Part shown: positions 12,734 to 17,270 of the stretch, piece after piece | How the letters are laid out: each line of letters starts with the position of its first letter | How positions within the stretch are numbered: the first letter of the stretch is position 1 | Assembly (NCBI GenBank): GCA_024654415.1 | Contig: JANLHQ010000033.1 | Span: forward strand, 1-17,270 | Source of the DNA: Candidatus Azambacteria bacterium | Lineage (GTDB): Bacteria > Patescibacteriota > Minisyncoccia > GWC2-36-17 > WO2-46-25 | Reading direction: 5' to 3' | DNA length: 17,270 nucleotides | Notes under the pieces: model-generated | Told to the model about the DNA's origin: nothing | The model's input: the letters and a program-made list of their open reading frames with translations, nothing else | The model's database searches: none | Made by a program: the position numbers and the translations under genes

Positions 12734-14118
12734 TACGCGACTTTAAAAATAAAAAAGTGGTTATTATGGGGCTTGGGAGTTATGCGCAGGGGAGTGGCCT
12801 TGCTGCGGCACTTTTTTTTGCTAAGGCAGGGGCGAAGGTACTTGTTACCGATAGTAAGCCCGTCTCCTTGTTTACTTCCGCGATAGTAAAACTTAAGAAA
12901 TATCCAACAGTGCGCTTTGTATTCGGAAAGCATCGGGAGCAGGATTTTGCCACCGCAGACCTTATCATCAAAAATCCTGACGTACCCAAGAGTTCTCCAT
13001 TTCTTCGTGTCGCAAAAGAGAACGGTGTACCAGTTTGGGGAGACTGGACGGTTTTTTTGGCAGTGAGTGATGCAATGATCATCGGTGTGACCGGTTCAAA
13101 AGGAAAAAGCACAACCGCAACGCTTATTCATAACATGGTGCAAACAATCTATCGCGCTCATCTGTGTGGGAATATTGGCGTATCACCGCTCGCACTAGGG
13201 GAAAAAATAAAAGATGACGATGTGGTAGTGGCCGAGCTTTCAAGTTGGGGGTTGTACGGGTTTGAGGCGGCGCATATAAGCCCGCACATGGCGGTGATCA
13301 CAAATCTTTTTCCTGAGCATCTTAATAAATATAAGAATATCGGGGAATATTATAAAGACAAGGAAATAATATTCCGGTATCAACGAGGCGATGACTGGTG
13401 TATTGCCAATAGGGATAATACTGAAACGAAAAAACGCGTCATGAAAGCAAAATCAACCGTGCTGTGGTTTTCCAAAAAACCATTTCGCGGGGATGGAGCA
13501 TATGTGCAAAAAGGAGCTATTGTTTTTGCACACGGAGGAAAAAAGATACGCATATGCGCTATGTCTGATATTCATATTCCCGGCACTCATAACTGTGAAA
13601 ATGTATTGGCAGCGGTATGCGTGGCTATGTGCATGGGGGTGCCGCCGAAAACCATCAAAAAGGCGATCAGTGATTTTCGTGGAGTTCCGGGAAGAATGGA
13701 GGTGGTGCGCACGGTTAAGGGGGTTACGTATTATAATGACACCACCGCGACCATGCCTGATGCGACAATTGCCGCGCTCGATGTGCTTTCGGGGAAGCAT
13801 GTAATATTGCTTGCGGGCGGTGCTGATAAAAAGCTTGATTATCGTGAGCTTGCGCGCGCAATTAAGCGCCATGCGCCGAAGCTTGTGCTATTTAGTGGGG
13901 CCGCAACAGAGAAGCTCATACAGGAACTTAAAAAAATAAAATACACCAAAGAGCTGAGCGTCGTTACCAGTATGAAAGAAGCGGTACACATCGCGCATAG
14001 CGAGGCAAAGAAGGGGGGTGTTGTGCTTCTTTCCCCTGGCGCAGCGAGTTTCGGTATTTTCAAAAACGAATTTGATCGTGGTGACCAATTCTCAGCACAC
14101 GTACGAAAACTTTCTTAA
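12730..14118 (+). CDS. murD: UDP-N-acetylmuramoylalanine--D-glutamate ligase
   Basis: Adds D-glutamate to UDP-MurNAc-L-alanine in the cytoplasm, the step before MurE. The 462 residues keep all three domains: an N-terminal Rossmann-like UDP-binding domain (KVVIMGLGSYAQGSG at 9-23), the ATP loop GVTGSKGKSTT (119-129) with ELSSWGL and TNLFPEHLNKY, and a C-terminal domain with VPGRMEVV, YYNDTTATMPDAT, LLAGGADKKLDY and LLSPGAASFGIFKNEFDRG. NPDVPKSSP replaces the more usual SPG-type motif of the first domain, and NDTTAT replaces NDSKAT. The ATG shares four bases with the thiI stop, showing translational coupling. Confidence 0.95.
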   Translation: MIRDFKNKKVVIMGLGSYAQGSGLAAALFFAKAGAKVLVTDSKPVSLFTSAIVKLKKYPTVRFVFGKHREQDFATADLIIKNPDVPKSSPFLRVAKENGVPVWGDWTVFLAVSDAMIIGVTGSKGKSTTATLIHNMVQTIYRAHLCGNIGVSPLALGEKIKDDDVVVAELSSWGLYGFEAAHISPHMAVITNLFPEHLNKYKNIGEYYKDKEIIFRYQRGDDWCIANRDNTETKKRVMKAKSTVLWFSKKPFRGDGAYVQKGAIVFAHGGKKIRICAMSDIHIPGTHNCENVLAAVCVAMCMGVPPKTIKKAISDFRGVPGRMEVVRTVKGVTYYNDTTATMPDATIAALDVLSGKHVILLAGGADKKLDYRELARAIKRHAPKLVLFSGAATEKLIQELKKIKYTKELSVVTSMKEAVHIAHSEAKKGGVVLLSPGAASFGIFKNEFDRGDQFSAHVRKLS

Positions 14119-14125
14119 TATAGGG

Positions 14126-15724
14126 CTAGAGCTCTTTTACCATGTAGGTGTTTTTGAGTGTGTAGCCAAGCTTGTCGTAGTAGCCACGCACCCCCGCGCC
14201 CGCGATCACCGCCATTTTCTTCATCTTAAATTCTTTTTTCGCGATGCGCTCTGCTTCCGCAAGTAATTTTTTACCAAGCCCTTTGTGTTGTTTTCCTTTT
14301 GAAGCGATTTTTCCTTTGAGAAGGGGTACAACTTCTCCGTAGGTATGGATCTCTCGGATGAGTGCGGCACCTGCAAGCGCGGGGAAAAGCATATGCGCGT
14401 CCTGGGGAGGAATGCGCAAGCGCAATAACGCGATGAGCTTATTGTTTTTTATGTCGTCAAAGGACAAGAATATTTCTTTACCACCCGAGGCAGCATAGTC
14501 TATGCGGGTGAGCTTTACATTGCTTGAGAGTGCGGTGTCGCCTTTGATCTCGCGACAGCGGATACAACGACATACGACCCCATCTTTTTTCATTTTTGCA
14601 TGAATAACCTGGCGGAGATTTGATACGGTGCTCCCTGCCTCAATGCTTGGCGCAGGAATGTCGCGGATGATGCGTACAATTCGGCAGTATTCCGGCACAT
14701 AGCTTTTTGCTTTAGTGATAATTGAAATAAGTTGGCGGTCGGTATAAGGGTGGTATGCGCCTTTTTTCCACATACGGTACAATTCGGTGTTTTTAACGAC
14801 CATACATGGATAAATCTTGAGCATGTCTGGCTGAAAGCGTTGATCGGTGAAAAGTGTTTTAAACATTGCTGTATCACGAGCGGGGGTGGAGCCAGGGAGG
14901 TTTGGCATCATATGATAATTGATCTTGAACCCAGCATTTTTAAGTAACGCGGTGGCGCGTGCAACGGCGTCGATGTGATGTCCTCGTTTTGAAATATCAA
15001 GCACATCGTCATAGACGCTCTGCACGCCAAGCTCTACGCGTGTGCACCCGTACATACGCATGCGCTTTACCTCCTCTTCAGTTACCCAGTCAGGGCGAGT
15101 TTCGAGTGTTAGCCCTACAAGTTTATGTATAGCATGTTTACGGTTATATTCTTGGAGAGTTGTAAGAGGGGCACCTGTTTTTTTCCGCACAGAACCCTTT
15201 TCGTTTAATGCCTCATAGAGCCGCGCAATGTAGTGTTCTTGGAATTTATGGGGGATAGAAGACCACGTGCCTCCAATGACAATAATCTCGATCTTGTCAG
15301 TCGCGTGCCCCTGTGCTGAGAGAGAAGCGAGACGACTTGTCACTTGAAGGTAGGGATCAAAATGGTTAGCAATTGCGCGCATGACCGCTGGCTCATTGGA
15401 AAGATAGCTTTTAGGCATACCGCGTTCGGTGGGGCAGAAGACGCACGTTCCTGGGCATGAGCCGTTAGGCGTCATCACGGTGATAGCGGCAATGCCTGAG
15501 AGCGTCCGTATTTTTCTTTTTATAATAATGCGGGCAAGCGCCGCATGGGGTGCCATTTTTTTTGCTTTGAGGAGTTTTTGATACGCAGCAAAGAGGGCAA
15601 CGTTAGATGCGAGCCCTTCGGTCCTGCCAGAAGCATGCGCTCGTCTAATTATATCAAAGGAAGTATCCGTGAGCGTTTTATCGCTCGCTGCTTCTAGAAT
15701 TATTTTTTCAGGTATTGTTAGCAT
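14126..15724 (-). CDS. Elp3-like tRNA uridine-34 modifying enzyme (radical SAM + acetyltransferase)
   Basis: Elp3 uses S-adenosylmethionine radical chemistry and acetyl-CoA to add a carboxymethyl group to carbon 5 of the wobble uridine. The 532 residues are full length for single-chain archaeal and bacterial Elp3. An N-terminal tRNA-binding part is followed by the Fe-S cysteines C90, C94 and C97 in SCPGTCVFCPTERG, YLSNEPAVMRAI, VIGGTWSS, LTLETRPDW, RVELGVQSVYDDVL, the Cys-rich CRCIRCREIKGD region, and a C-terminal GNAT domain with acetyl-CoA loop QHKGLGKKLL, AGAGVRGYYDKLGY and the conserved end YMVKEL. ATG 15724 gives the expected N-terminus; its Shine-Dalgarno is weak. It converges on murD with only seven bases between stop codons. 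A Trm9-like methyltransferase lies divergently beyond a repeat. Confidence 0.95.
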   Translation of the reverse strand: MLTIPEKIILEAASDKTLTDTSFDIIRRAHASGRTEGLASNVALFAAYQKLLKAKKMAPHAALARIIIKRKIRTLSGIAAITVMTPNGSCPGTCVFCPTERGMPKSYLSNEPAVMRAIANHFDPYLQVTSRLASLSAQGHATDKIEIIVIGGTWSSIPHKFQEHYIARLYEALNEKGSVRKKTGAPLTTLQEYNRKHAIHKLVGLTLETRPDWVTEEEVKRMRMYGCTRVELGVQSVYDDVLDISKRGHHIDAVARATALLKNAGFKINYHMMPNLPGSTPARDTAMFKTLFTDQRFQPDMLKIYPCMVVKNTELYRMWKKGAYHPYTDRQLISIITKAKSYVPEYCRIVRIIRDIPAPSIEAGSTVSNLRQVIHAKMKKDGVVCRCIRCREIKGDTALSSNVKLTRIDYAASGGKEIFLSFDDIKNNKLIALLRLRIPPQDAHMLFPALAGAALIREIHTYGEVVPLLKGKIASKGKQHKGLGKKLLAEAERIAKKEFKMKKMAVIAGAGVRGYYDKLGYTLKNTYMVKEL

Positions 15725-15732
15725 GTTCTTAA

Positions 15733-15895
15733 GATCGCAAAATGATATTTTTGTATTGAGCTAGTAGCGTGTTTTCGGATGCTCCACGCTCCCAAAAAGC
15801 GGCTGAAGTGTGTTCCTGACGCATGACCGCGTACACCAGGCGTTTTTGGGAGCGTGGAACACATAAGGGCGCACAAAAAGTACTATTTTGTAATC
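15733..15895. mobile_element. Second, diverged copy of the nested palindromic element
   Basis: This fills the divergent gap between the Elp3-like and Trm9-like genes. The outer arms (15733-15754 and 15873-15895) are imperfect inverted repeats sharing GAT, CAAAAT and TTTTTGT blocks. The left arm resembles the inner part of the 7856 element's arm (GCRAAATGATATTT then TTGTAT, with a one-base length difference), so both belong to one family. A conserved core lies between them. The decayed outer arms suggest an older copy. Promoters for both flanking genes must lie in or beside it; I see no convincing box. Confidence 0.68.
15789..15852 (+). repeat. Conserved palindromic core, copy 2
   Basis: A 64-base hairpin from CTCCCAAAAA to TTTTTGGGAG, about 89% identical by hand alignment to the reverse complement of 7922-7984. 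Here the base of the stem is extended to a perfect 16 bp (15783-15798 with 15843-15858) by TCCACG/CGTGGA, whereas copy 1 has GCAC/GTGC: different bases, but pairing is kept. The loop blocks GACG and TGACCGC are shared. Confidence 0.8.
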
Positions 15896-15922
15896 AATAA
15901 TACTTAATGGTACGCTTGGAGC

Positions 15923-16645
15923 ATGCACACACAGTATGCCCAATATCTCATAGAAAAGACAAGAGCGGACTACGATGCCATCGCCCCCGCTTTTGACCGT
16001 ACGCGCGCATATGTATGGAAGGAGCTGGAATTGTTTACGGCACGCGCAAAAGAAGGACAGCGCGTTCTGGACTTTGGGTGTGGGAATGGGCGCCTTTTTG
16101 AATTATTCAAAGGCAAGAATATCTCTTACACAGGGATAGATCAATCAGGAGCATTGATTGCCCATGCACAAGAACGGCACAAGGAGGATGTGGCGCGTGG
16201 CATTGCACAGTTTATAGAAGGTGCAGGCGACCCGCTTCCATTTCCAGACGCATCATTTGATTGTGTATTTTCTATCGCAGCAATACATCACATCCCTTCG
16301 ATGAAAAAAAGAGAGGTAATGATGAAAGAGTTGCGGCGAGTGCTTGTGCCTGGCGGCACCCTTGTGGTCACCGTATGGAATTTATGGCAAAAAGAGTATC
16401 GCGCGCTTATATTTCGCGCGACAATACATAAAATCATGGGCCGATCGCAACTCGATCTTTTTGATGTATTCGTGCCGTGGAAGAACAGTGCGGGGAAGGC
16501 AGAGGCACAGCGCTATTATCATTGCTTTTCTTTATTTTCATTGAAGCGGCTTGTTCGCCGTGCTGGGTTTTCACTTGATGAAGCGGGGTATTTTGGAGGA
16601 AAGCACAGCATATTTAATATTTACGTTATTGCAGTAAAGGAGTAG
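15923..16645 (+). CDS. Trm9/ALKBH8-like tRNA wobble-uridine methyltransferase
   Basis: A class I SAM-dependent methyltransferase of 240 residues. The SAM-binding motifs are VLDFGCGNGRL (48-58), GIDQS (71-75) and FPDASFDCVFSIAAIHH (107-123). Beyond these general motifs it shares features with yeast Trm9 and the ALKBH8 methyltransferase domain, recalled from family knowledge: the N-terminal YDAIAPAFDRTRAYVWKEL (17-35), DVFVPWK (181-187) and YYHCFSLFSLKRLVRRAGF (198-216). Trm9 methylates the carboxymethyl group made by the Elongator/Elp3 pathway. Placement next to an Elp3 gene supports this role, but a generic Methyltransf_11 protein remains possible. The ATG is preceded by GGAG at only one base distance, so initiation signals are poor. 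Any Trm112-type partner is not in the window. Confidence 0.75.
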   Translation: MHTQYAQYLIEKTRADYDAIAPAFDRTRAYVWKELELFTARAKEGQRVLDFGCGNGRLFELFKGKNISYTGIDQSGALIAHAQERHKEDVARGIAQFIEGAGDPLPFPDASFDCVFSIAAIHHIPSMKKREVMMKELRRVLVPGGTLVVTVWNLWQKEYRALIFRATIHKIMGRSQLDLFDVFVPWKNSAGKAEAQRYYHCFSLFSLKRLVRRAGFSLDEAGYFGGKHSIFNIYVIAVKE

Positions 16646-16659
16646 AATGCGCATACAAT

Positions 16660-17270
16660 ATGACAGTATTTTCTAGACAAATCATCGATATCTCGTTTGC
16701 GTCCATTATGAAGGTCGCAGCGGTTGTACTTGGGTTGGCGCTTATGTATTCTGTAAAAGAGGTCATCGCACTGGTATTTCTTGCAATTATTATCGCTTCT
16801 ACCGTTGATCGATGGGCGAGCTTTTTCGAGCGTCACCGCATTCCCCGCATGGGGGGCGTGGCTCTGGTGTATGCGGGGTTTGTTGGATTTATTGTTGTGA
16901 TATTGTATTTTATTGTTCCGCCTATTCTTGAAGAGGTAAAGCAGTTAGTGGTATTTCTCCCTGACTATTACAACGTTGCGGCAAAGCAGATCTTTCGAAC
17001 CACGCGAGGTATTTCTCCTGAGTATGCGCGGAATATGCAGGATTTCGTAGCTGGGCTTGAGGCGCGTATTACGGGGTTTACCTCGGGCGCGCTGTCTACC
17101 GCCGCAAATGTTTTTGGAGGCGTGGTGTCGTTTGGTGTGGTGATCGTGATCTCATTTTATCTCGCGATGCAAAAGAGAGGCGTGGAAAATTTTTTACGGC
17201 TTGTGACACCAAGAGCACAGGAAGAATATGTTCTTAATGTGTGGCAGCGCGTGGAGATAAAGCTTGGAAA
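16660..17270 (+). CDS. AI-2E family transporter (partial, 3' end beyond the window)
   Basis: The frame is open from the ATG at 16660 to the window end, giving 203 residues of a family usually 330-400 long. Hydrophobic spans are visible at about 17-33 (MKVAAVVLGLALMYSV), 36-50 (VIALVFLAIIIASTV), 66-87 (GGVALVYAGFVGFIVVILYF) and ~150-170 (FGGVVSFGVVIVISFYLAM), with the typical order of two early spans, a third ending in IVPPILEE, and a long amphipathic region before the next span. Members export varied small molecules or ions; the quorum-signal name is not evidence of function here. It starts 14 bases after the methyltransferase stop. An AAGGAG at 16637-16642 is rather far away (17 bases); the nearer ATG at 16647 opens only nine codons. 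Confidence 0.9.
   Translation, partial: MTVFSRQIIDISFASIMKVAAVVLGLALMYSVKEVIALVFLAIIIASTVDRWASFFERHRIPRMGGVALVYAGFVGFIVVILYFIVPPILEEVKQLVVFLPDYYNVAAKQIFRTTRGISPEYARNMQDFVAGLEARITGFTSGALSTAANVFGGVVSFGVVIVISFYLAMQKRGVENFLRLVTPRAQEEYVLNVWQRVEIKLG

Noticed and set aside
16647..16676. Nine-codon reading frame starting close to the AAGGAG before the AI-2E gene
   Set aside because: Too short to support as a gene; a role as a leader peptide is possible but nothing else points to it.
1..17270. Reassigned TGA codon (glycine), as in some candidate phyla
   Set aside because: Several genes stop at TGA exactly where the family ends (MurE-like 10438, cyclophilin 11541, thiI 12733), and no in-frame TGA interrupts a conserved protein.
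1..17270. tRNA or rRNA genes
   Set aside because: I found no cloverleaf with a T-loop GTTCRANNC block and acceptor stem, and no rRNA-like stretch. The GTTCC block in the palindromic core lacks the remaining tRNA features.

Overview
The window looks like chromosome of a reduced-genome bacterium, most likely Patescibacteria (Candidate Phyla Radiation), probably a Parcubacteria-type lineage. This rests on gene content and style: very tight packing with many start/stop overlaps, shortened core enzymes (a MurE-like ligase without its N-terminal domain, a ThiI without rhodanese domain, a family-4-like uracil-DNA glycosylase without Fe-S cysteines), FemAB next to Mur ligases, and no complete biosynthetic operon other than cell-wall steps. 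TGA is a normal stop here (MurE-like, PPIase and thiI genes end in TGA), so the recoded Gracilibacteria/Absconditabacteria code is excluded. The lineage call is inference.

Layout. 1-1057: a complete IS30-family insertion sequence with both terminal inverted repeats; its left tip is base 1 of the window. 1091-2080, minus strand: one gene of unknown function with its own promoter, strong Shine-Dalgarno and terminator, richer in G+C than its neighbours. 2183-3790: pyrG (CTP synthase). 3825-4059: a non-coding block that folds into a multi-branched structure. 4119-4685: uracil-DNA glycosylase-like gene. 4700-5224: a tiny operon of two unknown small proteins, with a perfect consensus promoter and a two-way terminator. 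5236-7215 (minus): uvrB, divergent from ruvA (7280-7855). 7856-8036: a 181-bp element with perfect 33-bp inverted repeats, inserted at the ruvA stop codon. 8055-14118: a six-gene run on the plus strand (FemAB-like, MurE-like, DUF192, cyclophilin, thiI, murD), nearly every junction overlapping. 14126-15724 (minus): Elp3-like radical SAM/GNAT enzyme. 15733-15895: a second, diverged copy of the nested palindromic element. 15923-16645: a Trm9-like methyltransferase. 16660 to the end: an AI-2E family membrane protein, cut by the window edge.

How it fits together. DNA repair is represented by the UDG, UvrB and RuvA. The long operon links stem-peptide synthesis (MurE-like, MurD), peptide branching (FemAB) and two membrane-anchored surface proteins, with ThiI (tRNA 4-thiouridine) embedded in it. 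The most notable pairing is Elp3 with a Trm9-like methyltransferase, back to back on either side of a repeat. In eukaryotes these two activities act in sequence on wobble uridine 34 (cm5U, then mcm5U), so this may be a compact bacterial version of that pathway. The second notable feature is the set of structured repeats, two of which share a 63-64 nt palindromic core at about 89% identity (hand alignment).
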